Source: Coriobacteriales bacterium (GTDB lineage Bacteria > Actinomycetota > Coriobacteriia > Coriobacteriales > QAMH01). Taken from it: DNA of 7,309 nucleotides. This document shows positions 1 to 6,368 of the stretch, piece after piece. Below the pieces are notes generated by a model that worked only from the letters and a program-made list of their open reading frames with translations, made no database searches and was not told the origin of the DNA. Positions within the stretch are counted from its first letter, which is position 1, and each line of letters opens with the position of its first letter. Location of the stretch: assembly GCA_024408695.1 (NCBI GenBank), contig JAKSUU010000049.1, forward strand, positions 1-7,309, given 5' to 3'. The position numbers and the translations under genes are program-made.

Positions 1-696
1 TTCTAAACTTTCGCATTCGTGATCAGTGGAGATAGCGGCATTTAAATATGCCTGTAACTTGTCTTCACTTACACCAGGCGCATGACCATCAATAATTAAA
101 TCATTGTTTAATGCACTAACGCATTTTTCTAAACAAGCTTTGTCTTTTGTATATATGCCGTAAGCGTTCATAAATTCGGCAAGGCCAAGTACACGAGGAT
201 TTTCGTAAATGGCCTCCATTAATTTTGCGCCGAGTACATGTTTGCTTTCGTCAAATTCACAAGAAGGAACACAGCTAGAGGCCATAAAAAACACTTTTAA
301 ATCTAGGTATTTTGTTTGATTTAGCATATATGAAATTCCAATAAGACCGCATACATTTGCGATTTCATGTGGGTCCGCAATTATTGCGCAGGTTCCGTGT
401 GGGACCGCTAAATTTCTAAATTCTAAAGGTGAAAGCTGAGAGCTTTCAATATGAATATGAGAATCTATTAGCGCAGGACACAGTGTCTTTCCTTTAAGAT
501 TCACTGTTTCTTTTGCCTTATAACCGTTCCCAATGCCAACAATATAACCATTTTTTATAGCAACGTCGGCCTTAATAACTTCTTCGCTAAAAACATTAAG
601 ATAATAGCCATTTGTAAAAACTATATCGGCTTCTATTTGTTTATTGGCTACAGAAATATTTTGTTTTAGTTTTGATGTGCTAATTTTTTCTCTCAT
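1..696 (-). CDS. ade: Adenine deaminase, N-terminal part (runs off left edge)
   Basis: Metal-dependent amidohydrolase that hydrolyses adenine to hypoxanthine and ammonia in purine salvage; cytoplasmic. I translated this strand by hand from the ATG at 696-694; the frame stays open for 232 codons to the window edge, against roughly 570-600 residues for the complete family. Motifs appear in the family order: DSHIHIESS (residues 78-86, metal-binding His80 and His82), PHGT (99-102), DPHEIANV (108-115), SSCVP (140-144), GLAEFMN (171-177, Glu174), DGHAPG (203-208, His205) and STDHE (223-227, His226). These line up with E. coli Ade as I know it. The start is supported by AGAAAG (704-709) seven bases upstream and by the typical position of the HIH motif. 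It is transcribed divergently from the peptidase gene. No damage is visible in the part seen. Dihydroorotase- or imidazolonepropionase-like relatives are much less likely because the DPHEIANV and DGHAPG signatures are specific to adenine deaminase. Confidence 0.93.
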   Translation of the reverse strand, partial: MREKISTSKLKQNISVANKQIEADIVFTNGYYLNVFSEEVIKADVAIKNGYIVGIGNGYKAKETVNLKGKTLCPALIDSHIHIESSQLSPLEFRNLAVPHGTCAIIADPHEIANVCGLIGISYMLNQTKYLDLKVFFMASSCVPSCEFDESKHVLGAKLMEAIYENPRVLGLAEFMNAYGIYTKDKACLEKCVSALNNDLIIDGHAPGVSEDKLQAYLNAAISTDHECESLE

Positions 697-738
697 AGAT
701 TATCTTTCTTAATAAAATTGATATAACAAAACTAATAT

Positions 739-744
739 ATTATA
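739..744 (-). promoter_or_regulatory. Candidate -10 box for the adenine deaminase gene
   Basis: On the minus strand this reads TATAAT, a perfect -10 hexamer, 42 bases before the deaminase start codon. No recognisable -35 hexamer lies 16-18 bases further upstream (the candidates read ATAAAT or TATAAA), and there is no TG extension. In DNA this AT-rich a perfect -10 can occur by chance, so this is only a plausible site. No riboswitch fold fits in the short leader. Confidence 0.35.
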
Positions 745-801
745 AGGGTGTTTATTTCTTAATTTATAGATAAAATTATTTTAAAGCTTACGATAATTTA
801 C

Positions 802-2433
802 ATGAAAAACTGCTTAGGAAATAAAAAAGAAACGCTAATTATTGGTCTACTCTTGTTAGTAATTTTTATATTAGCCTTGTCAACTAGTGTTTTTACAGCA
901 CTGCAGCTATTTAATAATAAACTTGTTTTTAATTATTACAAAGATCATACAAATGTTGAAATTATGTCAGATAGAATTTTGAATGTAGAATCTAATACAA
1001 CAGAAACTAAGCAAGTAAGTTTTTCTTCTTTTTTGGATTTACCTATTCCAAAAACATACGATAGCCGAAATGTCAATGGCAATAATTATGTTACAGACAT
1101 TAAGGATCAAACTCCATACGATAGTTGCTGGTCATTTTCTGTAATTAGTTGTATGGAAACAAATTTGATAAAAAAAGGGCTAGTTAAAGCCCAAGACATT
1201 GATTTATGTGAAAGACAACTTTTATATTTTTTCTACAATCAAAATGATGGGCAAGACCCTTTGCAAAATCTATTAGGTGACCGTGTTAATAATTTATCTG
1301 ATACATATTTAGATGAAGGTGGCAATCATGAATTTACAATGTGGCAGATGGTAAGTGGGCGCGCAGGTGGTATAGAAAGCATTGCTCCTTATGAGGAAAT
1401 AAACAGTTCTGATGCGAGGTCTCTTTATAAAAATAATTACGATGTATTTAGATTACAAACCGATTTAAATGACAATCTTGCATTTGATAGTTTTGCGCGT
1501 GTTCAAAATGTTTATCAAATCCCTTCAACTAGTTTTACGGATATCAAAACAGCGATAATGGCATGTGGCAGTGTTGCATGTACTTATTATGATACTCAAA
1601 ACTCCACTTATTATAGTGATGTTTATAATTCTTATTACAATCACATTAACGGTGGTATTAATCATGCCGTGGCAATTATTGGCTGGGACGACAACTTTCC
1701 AAAAGAGCACTTTAAAGATGTTCCCTCTAAAGATGGTGCTTTTTTAGTTAAAAATAGCTGGGGTAAAACTGGTGAAAACCATAGCGGATATTTTTGGTTG
1801 TCTTATGATGATAGATCTTTTAGTAAATTGCGTAATGTTTATGCGTTTGATTGTGAACTTTCTTCTAATTACGACAATATTTATCAATATGATGGTAGTT
1901 GTGGGAGCGCTTATTTTAGAGGTCAAGAAAATGGAATTAGAGATGTTCAAAATCCATACTTTTCGGGAAGTAAAATATCAAATGTTTATACAGCAAAAGA
2001 GCTTAATGGTGAAATTTTAAAAGCTGTTGGTGTGGGTTTGCGCTCTGTTGGTGTTAAATGTCAAATTCAAATATATAAGAATCTCAAAGATTTAAATAAT
2101 CCAGAATCTGGAACTGCAACTTTAAGTGAACCCATCATATTTAATTCGTATTATGCTGGCTATTATACTGTTAAGCTAGATGAGGCTATACAATTAGAAG
2201 CTGGTACAAATTTTTCTGTAGTTATTCAGTGTGATACCAAGCCTGCTAGGATAATTTATCCTTATGAAGACTCAAATTATGCTGCTAGCAAGTGGATTGA
2301 ATTTATTTGTAAAACCGCGCCTCAGCAAAGTTTTTATCAACAGGGTACAAATTGGATAGATTTACACAGAAACGATAGTGATGAAAACCAAAATCAAACA
2401 TTAAGAATTAAAGCCTATACATCTAAAAAATGA
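802..2433 (+). CDS. Membrane-tethered papain-family (C1A) cysteine peptidase with lectin-like C-terminal domain
   Basis: Predicted surface or secreted cysteine endopeptidase, 543 residues. Residues 11-33 form one hydrophobic segment after a Lys-containing N-terminus, either a signal peptide or a signal anchor; no lipobox and no LPXTG sorting motif is seen. The peptidase core covers roughly residues 83-350 and begins with a typical PKTYDSR. Catalytic residues are visible: Gln103 of the oxyanion hole (DQ), nucleophile Cys109 in SCWSFS, His288 in NHAV, and Asn318 in KNSWG. Residues about 355-540 (starting NIYQYDG) resemble the beta-rich lectin-like domain that follows the C1A core in many bacterial and archaeal homologues. 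Only about 50 residues separate the membrane segment from the core, so there is no full I29-type propeptide. No Shine-Dalgarno sequence precedes the ATG. The gene appears to stand alone: it is divergent from the deaminase gene and separated by 96 bases with a promoter candidate from the next gene. Substrate unknown. Confidence 0.9.
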   Translation: MKNCLGNKKETLIIGLLLLVIFILALSTSVFTALQLFNNKLVFNYYKDHTNVEIMSDRILNVESNTTETKQVSFSSFLDLPIPKTYDSRNVNGNNYVTDIKDQTPYDSCWSFSVISCMETNLIKKGLVKAQDIDLCERQLLYFFYNQNDGQDPLQNLLGDRVNNLSDTYLDEGGNHEFTMWQMVSGRAGGIESIAPYEEINSSDARSLYKNNYDVFRLQTDLNDNLAFDSFARVQNVYQIPSTSFTDIKTAIMACGSVACTYYDTQNSTYYSDVYNSYYNHINGGINHAVAIIGWDDNFPKEHFKDVPSKDGAFLVKNSWGKTGENHSGYFWLSYDDRSFSKLRNVYAFDCELSSNYDNIYQYDGSCGSAYFRGQENGIRDVQNPYFSGSKISNVYTAKELNGEILKAVGVGLRSVGVKCQIQIYKNLKDLNNPESGTATLSEPIIFNSYYAGYYTVKLDEAIQLEAGTNFSVVIQCDTKPARIIYPYEDSNYAASKWIEFICKTAPQQSFYQQGTNWIDLHRNDSDENQNQTLRIKAYTSKK

Positions 2434-2449
2434 TTAATTTTATTGAAAT

Positions 2450-2463
2450 TAACAATATTGTTA
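2450..2463. repeat. 14-bp perfect palindrome upstream of the YtxH-gene promoter
   Basis: TAACAATATTGTTA reads the same on both strands. It lies 28 bases before the -10 box at 2492-2497 and 80 bases before the YtxH-like start codon. Size and location would suit a dimeric repressor or activator site. It is purely palindromic with no loop and no T-run, so it is not a terminator. Chance is a real alternative in such AT-rich DNA. Confidence 0.4.
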
Positions 2464-2470
2464 GTGATTC

Positions 2471-2497
2471 AATTTGCTTTAATTTAAATGTTATAAT
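2471..2497 (+). promoter_or_regulatory. Extended -10 promoter candidate for the YtxH/PRC/glycosyltransferase run
   Basis: TGTTATAAT at 2489-2497 is a perfect extended -10 element (TG, one base, TATAAT), 32 bases before the start codon at 2530. No good -35 lies 16-18 bases upstream, which extended -10 promoters can tolerate. The whole block from AATTTGC (2471-2477) to the -10 box is 22/27 identical, with the same spacing, to 6314-6340 before the response regulator gene. AATTTGC sits too close to the -10 box to act as a normal -35, so it may be a regulator contact or belong to a different sigma-factor promoter. Confidence 0.55.
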
Positions 2498-2529
2498 AAT
2501 AATTCTATAATTAAAGAGAAAGGCTTATT

Positions 2530-2919
2530 ATGATTCCTTTTAAGTTTTTATTTGGTGCTGCAGTAGGTGCAGGTGCTGCATTATTTTTAACACCTAAAAA
2601 TGGTAAAGAAAACCGTGAATTTGTAGCTGAAAAAATGGATGTTTATATTAATAGCGATCAAATTGGGGCTCAACAAATTCGTGAAGCCGTTGAAAAAATT
2701 AAACCAGTTGCAGAGGATGTATCTAGCAAGGTCAAAGATACTATTGACAATGTATCAGAACAAGCTAAACCAGCTGCAGATAATGTTAAAGATAAAATTA
2801 ATGATGCGCGCGACAAAATTGCGGAACAAATTGTTAACAACCAAGCTGGCACAAAAACTGTACAAGCGCAAGTTGAAGATGCAATTGAATCTAGCGCTGC
2901 CCAGGTAGCAAGCGAATAA
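2530..2919 (+). CDS. YtxH-like small protein with amphipathic 22-residue repeats
   Basis: Predicted 129-residue protein. The N-terminus has a short hydrophobic Gly/Ala-rich segment (residues 4-20, FKFLFGAAVGAGAALFL) followed by TPKNGKENRE, the pattern of the YtxH/general-stress family (Gly/Ala-rich segment, then a P-K-x-G-K-E motif). Family members are small membrane-associated proteins of poorly known role. The rest is Lys/Glu/Ala-rich and should be helical. Residues 58-79 and 80-101 are a direct repeat of period 22 (KPVAEDV against KPAADNV), as in apolipoprotein- or LEA-like amphipathic helices. GAAAGG (2518-2523) six bases before the ATG is a good ribosome binding site and fixes the start. 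It is the first gene of a plus-strand run, 58 bases before the PRC-barrel gene. A stress or envelope role is inferred from the family and not shown by the sequence. Confidence 0.75.
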   Translation: MIPFKFLFGAAVGAGAALFLTPKNGKENREFVAEKMDVYINSDQIGAQQIREAVEKIKPVAEDVSSKVKDTIDNVSEQAKPAADNVKDKINDARDKIAEQIVNNQAGTKTVQAQVEDAIESSAAQVASE

Positions 2920-2977
2920 TTTTTTTATTTATATTTATTTAAAGAATCTCATTTATAGCCATAAGGCTTTATTTGTT

Positions 2978-3748
2978 ATGCTTTCTTTGAACAAAATAAT
3001 CTCGTCCCATTTTTACCTTGAGAAAAATGGGACTTTTTCTAAATATGGCAAAATTTCTCACGCTTGTTTTGATTTAGATAAAGGCGTTTTAGTTGCCTTC
3101 TTTATTAAAAGACCTGATTTTGCTTTAATGGTTAAAAGAAAAGATCGTGTTGTTTTAGCTAAAGACATTAAAATTCGCGACAAAGAATTGTATGCAGTAG
3201 ATTCCGTTGTTAATAAGTATCAAAGCGATGATAAGCTAATTAATGGCATCGATTTAAAAAAGACTTATTATCTTTTAGGTCTCAGCGTTTATGATTGCAA
3301 CAAACAAAAACTCGGGCAGGTTGTGGACGTTTATTTTGATGAAGAAAGTTTTAGTATAGAAAAAATTCAGTTTGCAGCAAGTGATGCACAAAAATTAATT
3401 TTAGGTTCTGTAGATTTTAAGCTTGAAAATATTAGCAAAACTACAAATACAAAGATTATTTTAAAAGAAAATGTTGATGTATCAAAATTAAATGATGGCA
3501 TAGCTTCTAAAGCAGGAACATCCTGGGCTGTTATTTCAGATAGTGCTGGTAAGGTTGCAAAAAAAGGCGCTCAGGATGCACAAATTGCGTTTGAGAGCGG
3601 TACAAAAAAAGTTGCAAAAAAATATTATGAGGCTAAAGATAAAATTACAAGTGATGAAGTAAAACAAAAAACACAAAAACAAGTTTCGAAATATGCGAAA
3701 ATGTTTTCTGATTTTAAAGAAGAATTTGACAAGGCATCAAAAGATTAG
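2978..3748 (+). CDS. PRC-barrel-like protein with Lys/Ala-rich helical tail
   Basis: Predicted 256-residue cytoplasmic protein with no membrane segment. Two PRC-barrel-like beta units are visible: residues about 3-72, containing GKISHACFDLDKGVLVAFFI, and about 98-170, containing LGQVVDVYFDEESFSIEKI. Both follow the family pattern of G-x-V/I, a stretch of beta strand, D-x-(D/E) and a second strand. Residues about 176-256 are rich in Lys, Ala, Gln and Ser (KVAKKGAQDAQ, KKVAKKYYEAKDKI) and should form amphipathic helices able to touch a membrane or a partner. PRC barrels occur in RimM, photosynthetic reaction centre subunit H and many small proteins of unknown role. The start is less certain: AAGG (2963-2966) is 11 bases from the ATG, a long spacing. 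The glycosyltransferase-like gene follows after 18 bases, so co-transcription is likely. Exact function unknown. Confidence 0.65.
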   Translation: MLSLNKIISSHFYLEKNGTFSKYGKISHACFDLDKGVLVAFFIKRPDFALMVKRKDRVVLAKDIKIRDKELYAVDSVVNKYQSDDKLINGIDLKKTYYLLGLSVYDCNKQKLGQVVDVYFDEESFSIEKIQFAASDAQKLILGSVDFKLENISKTTNTKIILKENVDVSKLNDGIASKAGTSWAVISDSAGKVAKKGAQDAQIAFESGTKKVAKKYYEAKDKITSDEVKQKTQKQVSKYAKMFSDFKEEFDKASKD

Positions 3749-3766
3749 TTTAAGAATAGGTGAGAT

Positions 3767-5017
3767 ATGAGTTTTAATCCAGCAATTATTATTCCGAGTT
3801 ATTGGGGACCAAGGCGCAAACGCGCAAGTTCTGATTTCGACATTTTCTCATTTTTAAACCCTATAGACAAAGAATCACCTTTAGAAGATTGTTTGGCAGC
3901 GCTTTCAAAGTTGACTGATTGCCCAACAGTTATTATTGTTGTTTGTGCACCTCAACGCATAGAAAATGCAGCTTACGATAGAGTATGCGAAATAACTCAA
4001 AAATATAGAAGTCTACGCACTATTATTATTGGACCAGGTGAACTTACTTTATTGCATAGAAAAATGGATGAAAGCGGATTTGGAAAAATTAAGGGATGTG
4101 TTGGCTTTTATAGTCAGGGAAGCGTTAAAAATCTAGGTATTGCAATTGCATCAATATATGGCTTTGATACTTTAATTTTTATTGGAGAAAATAAACTGGT
4201 TTTCCAACGTGACTTTATGGAACGTGCCCTGTATGGTATTGGTTTAAAGTCGCCATCTGGAGATTTAGTTGCTGCTAAAACTGGTTTATATGTTGATGAA
4301 AACAATGCATATAAATTAGATGAAAAAGATAAAAATATATTTCCGCAGTGGAATTGTAACGCAGATATTAATGTTGTTCTTGAACAAGCTATAAAGTCTG
4401 CAAGGCTGAGCATGGCAAAAACAGCCTTTAATGGATGCATGGTTTTACATGCAGAAGTTTTTAGTCATTGTGCATTTGATCCATGGATTTGCCAAAACGA
4501 ATCGCAAGATTATGTATTGTCTACTCACATGTATGGTCACAGTGTTTGGTTTGATAACAAGTTTTGCGTAAGAAATAATAATGCTGATTATGGTTATAAA
4601 GAAAAACAAGAAGATGTTCAACTTTCAAACTTTAAATCTAGTATGCTTCATTGGTTTTATGAAACAAGAAAAATCGAATTTTCAAAAACGCAAATTGACC
4701 TTTTGCAAATAGATCCTCAGGATTATTCTCCGTATCCTGCAAATTGGTTTGGCAAAAATATTAAAGGTAAGGCTATGGCTGCTACAGTTAAAGGTGCTTT
4801 TGGATCTTCTGTGTCTACAATGTTTGATATTTTTACAAAAACCCAGAGTGCGGCTTCTAAGTTTGCACGTCAAAATTGTGGAAAATACTTTGAGCTTCAA
4901 TCTTATTGGAATAATTTCATCAATGAATTTTGGAATAATAAGCCACTTGCTGCTCAATTTAAATCCGATGTCTCTTCTTCTTCGGCTTCTGTCACAACAA
5001 CAATTAAACCAGTTTAG
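3767..5017 (+). CDS. Putative GT-A-fold glycosyltransferase (GT2-like), divergent
   Basis: Predicted 416-residue cytoplasmic protein that resembles nucleotide-sugar glycosyltransferases. The opening FNPAIIIPSYWG (residues 3-14) and PLEDCLAAL (38-46) match the first strand and helix of the GT-A fold. SVKNLGIAIASIYGFDTLIFIGENKLV (119-145) sits where GT2 enzymes carry the helix followed by the DXD-bearing strand. FNGCMVLHAEVF (221-232) and FDPW...NESQD...GHSVWFDN (237-264) resemble the acceptor region ending in an E/D-x-D motif. No clear DXD is present: GEN replaces it at 140-142, so catalysis is uncertain. The tail (about 333-416) is Ala/Ser/Lys-rich with a possible amphipathic helix; no membrane segment is seen. 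AGGTGA (3758-3763) directly before the ATG is a strong ribosome binding site. It sits 18 bases after the PRC-barrel gene and three bases before the kinase gene. Sugar and acceptor cannot be named. Confidence 0.6.
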   Translation: MSFNPAIIIPSYWGPRRKRASSDFDIFSFLNPIDKESPLEDCLAALSKLTDCPTVIIVVCAPQRIENAAYDRVCEITQKYRSLRTIIIGPGELTLLHRKMDESGFGKIKGCVGFYSQGSVKNLGIAIASIYGFDTLIFIGENKLVFQRDFMERALYGIGLKSPSGDLVAAKTGLYVDENNAYKLDEKDKNIFPQWNCNADINVVLEQAIKSARLSMAKTAFNGCMVLHAEVFSHCAFDPWICQNESQDYVLSTHMYGHSVWFDNKFCVRNNNADYGYKEKQEDVQLSNFKSSMLHWFYETRKIEFSKTQIDLLQIDPQDYSPYPANWFGKNIKGKAMAATVKGAFGSSVSTMFDIFTKTQSAASKFARQNCGKYFELQSYWNNFINEFWNNKPLAAQFKSDVSSSSASVTTTIKPV

Positions 5018-5020
5018 TTA

Positions 5021-6304
5021 ATGAAGACTAACCGCATAATCATAGCGATAATTCTTGTTGGTTGTTGTATTGCATTAAGTACTATTGCAATTATTGCTTT
5101 ATTTTCTTTGTCACCAGAAAGTACAGCTATTGTAATTTTTTGCATAGTTGCTTTGGTTGCTATTTCAATAATTACAATTAGAAAATTTAGTGTTTCAAAA
5201 GAAGTAATGGCTTCGCAATCAAATAGAACCTTAGAACTTGCATCTCAAACCGTTACATTTATGCGCGAGGGATTAAGTGAATCATCGGCGCAGGCAGTTT
5301 GCGAGTTGCTTTTACCAGAAAGCCTGGCTGTTGCAGTGTCTATTACAGATGAAGAAAAAATTCTTGGTTTTGCGGGGAAGGAAAGAAAACATCATGTTCC
5401 CGGAACTGTAATTCAGTCAAATGTTACTAATGAAACCATTAAAACTGGTAAAACTCATGTTGCTTACAGTCCGCAAGATATTGGATTTCCAGAGGGTAAC
5501 AAATATTTGCAACAGGCAATTGTTGCTCCTTTGGTTGTTCGCCAACAAATTATTGGGACCATAAAATTTTATTACACAAAAAAGACCTTAATTGATGAAC
5601 AGCAAACCGCAATTGCTTCCGGTTTTGCCATGCTTTTGTCAACTCAGTTATCCTTGTATTATTTAGGCCAGCAAGAAGAACTTGCAACAAAAATGCAATT
5701 AGTTGCTCTTCAATCACAAATTAACCCTCATTTTTTGTTTAATACAATTAACACCATAGCTTCAATTACCAGAAATAATCCAGATAAAGCACGTGAAATG
5801 TTAAGAGAATTTGCGGTATATTATCGAAGCCTGCTGGAAAATTCACAAGATCTTATTCCAATTAGTAGAGAAGTCGAACAAACACAACGTTATTTGATGT
5901 TTCAAAAAGCTCGTTTTGGAGAAGATAGTGTAGAAATGAGTTTAGACATTGATCCAAATTTTGCCGACCTATATGTTCCTGCTTTTATTATTCAACCTTT
6001 AGTTGAAAATGCAGTTGGACATGGTAGACGTGAAGACCAGACCCTTCATATAAAGGTAAAAATATATGAAAGTCAAAAGAATGTGATGATTTGCGTTGAA
6101 GATGATGGCAAGGGAATTCCAAAAACCCAGGTAGCAGGCATTGTTGTAGGTGGTTCAAAAACTGGCATGGGTATCGCATTAAAAAATGTAGACGCCAGAC
6201 TTAAAGGCTATTTTGGGGCTTTGTCGGGCATTAAAATTGACTCTGTTTTTGGTAAAGGCACAAGTGTTTATCTGACTTTATATGGGGCTTCAGATGAGGT
6301 TTAA
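5021..6304 (+). CDS. LytS-type sensor histidine kinase (GAF, HisKA_7TM-independent His_kinase/HATPase_c)
   Basis: Membrane sensor kinase of 427 residues that should autophosphorylate and pass phosphate to the LytTR regulator encoded next. Two membrane segments (about residues 5-28 and 34-53) are joined by only five or so residues, so almost nothing is outside the cell and the five-to-six-span LytS/BtsS sensor domain is absent. A GAF-like domain follows (about 85-210, including APLVVRQQIIGTIKFYY). The His_kinase signature QSQINPHFLFN carries phospho-accepting His237. The ATPase domain shows LVENAVGHG (327-335, N box, Asn330), DDGKGIP (361-367) and GMGIALKNVDARL (382-394). The start codon lies three bases after the preceding stop with no Shine-Dalgarno sequence, which suggests translational coupling. 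Closest functional models are BtsS and YpdA, which sense pyruvate or related nutrients; the ligand here is unknown. Confidence 0.93.
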   Translation: MKTNRIIIAIILVGCCIALSTIAIIALFSLSPESTAIVIFCIVALVAISIITIRKFSVSKEVMASQSNRTLELASQTVTFMREGLSESSAQAVCELLLPESLAVAVSITDEEKILGFAGKERKHHVPGTVIQSNVTNETIKTGKTHVAYSPQDIGFPEGNKYLQQAIVAPLVVRQQIIGTIKFYYTKKTLIDEQQTAIASGFAMLLSTQLSLYYLGQQEELATKMQLVALQSQINPHFLFNTINTIASITRNNPDKAREMLREFAVYYRSLLENSQDLIPISREVEQTQRYLMFQKARFGEDSVEMSLDIDPNFADLYVPAFIIQPLVENAVGHGRREDQTLHIKVKIYESQKNVMICVEDDGKGIPKTQVAGIVVGGSKTGMGIALKNVDARLKGYFGALSGIKIDSVFGKGTSVYLTLYGASDEV

Positions 6305-6313
6305 TTTTTTTAT

Positions 6314-6340
6314 AATTTGCGTTTGTTTAGATGTTAAAAT
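6314..6340 (+). promoter_or_regulatory. Extended -10-like promoter candidate before the response regulator gene
   Basis: TGTTAAAAT at 6332-6340 resembles an extended -10 element (TG, one base, TAAAAT with one mismatch to TATAAT), 28 bases before the ATG of the regulator gene. The block from AATTTGC (6314-6320) matches the block before the YtxH-like gene at 22 of 27 positions with identical spacing. It falls in the 64-base gap after the kinase gene, so the regulator may also be made independently of the kinase. No standard -35 is seen. Confidence 0.45.
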
Positions 6341-6368
6341 GTTTTAAGAGAAATTTTTATATTTGGTT

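Noticed and set aside
697..801. Purine riboswitch in the spacer before the adenine deaminase gene
   Set aside because: The leader from the candidate -10 box to the start is about 40 bases and shows no conserved purine-aptamer core.
2434..2452. Inverted repeat TTAATTT / AAATTAA just after the peptidase stop, as a terminator
   Set aside because: The stem is purely A/T with seven pairs and no T-run follows, so it would not stop transcription.
2957..2968. Small hairpin AGCC-ataa-GGCT before the PRC-barrel gene, as a terminator or RNA switch
   Set aside because: Only four pairs extend cleanly and outer bases mismatch. It may weakly cover the AAGG ribosome binding site but is too short to call.
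4114..4440. Open antisense frame within the glycosyltransferase-like gene
   Set aside because: It has no recognisable protein pattern and lies opposite a gene with a strong ribosome binding site and family motifs; it is a shadow frame.
6331..6346. Tandem ATGTTAAA / ATGTTTTA as a LytTR regulator binding site
   Set aside because: Known LytTR sites are direct repeats spaced about 21 bases apart; this 8-base period does not fit.
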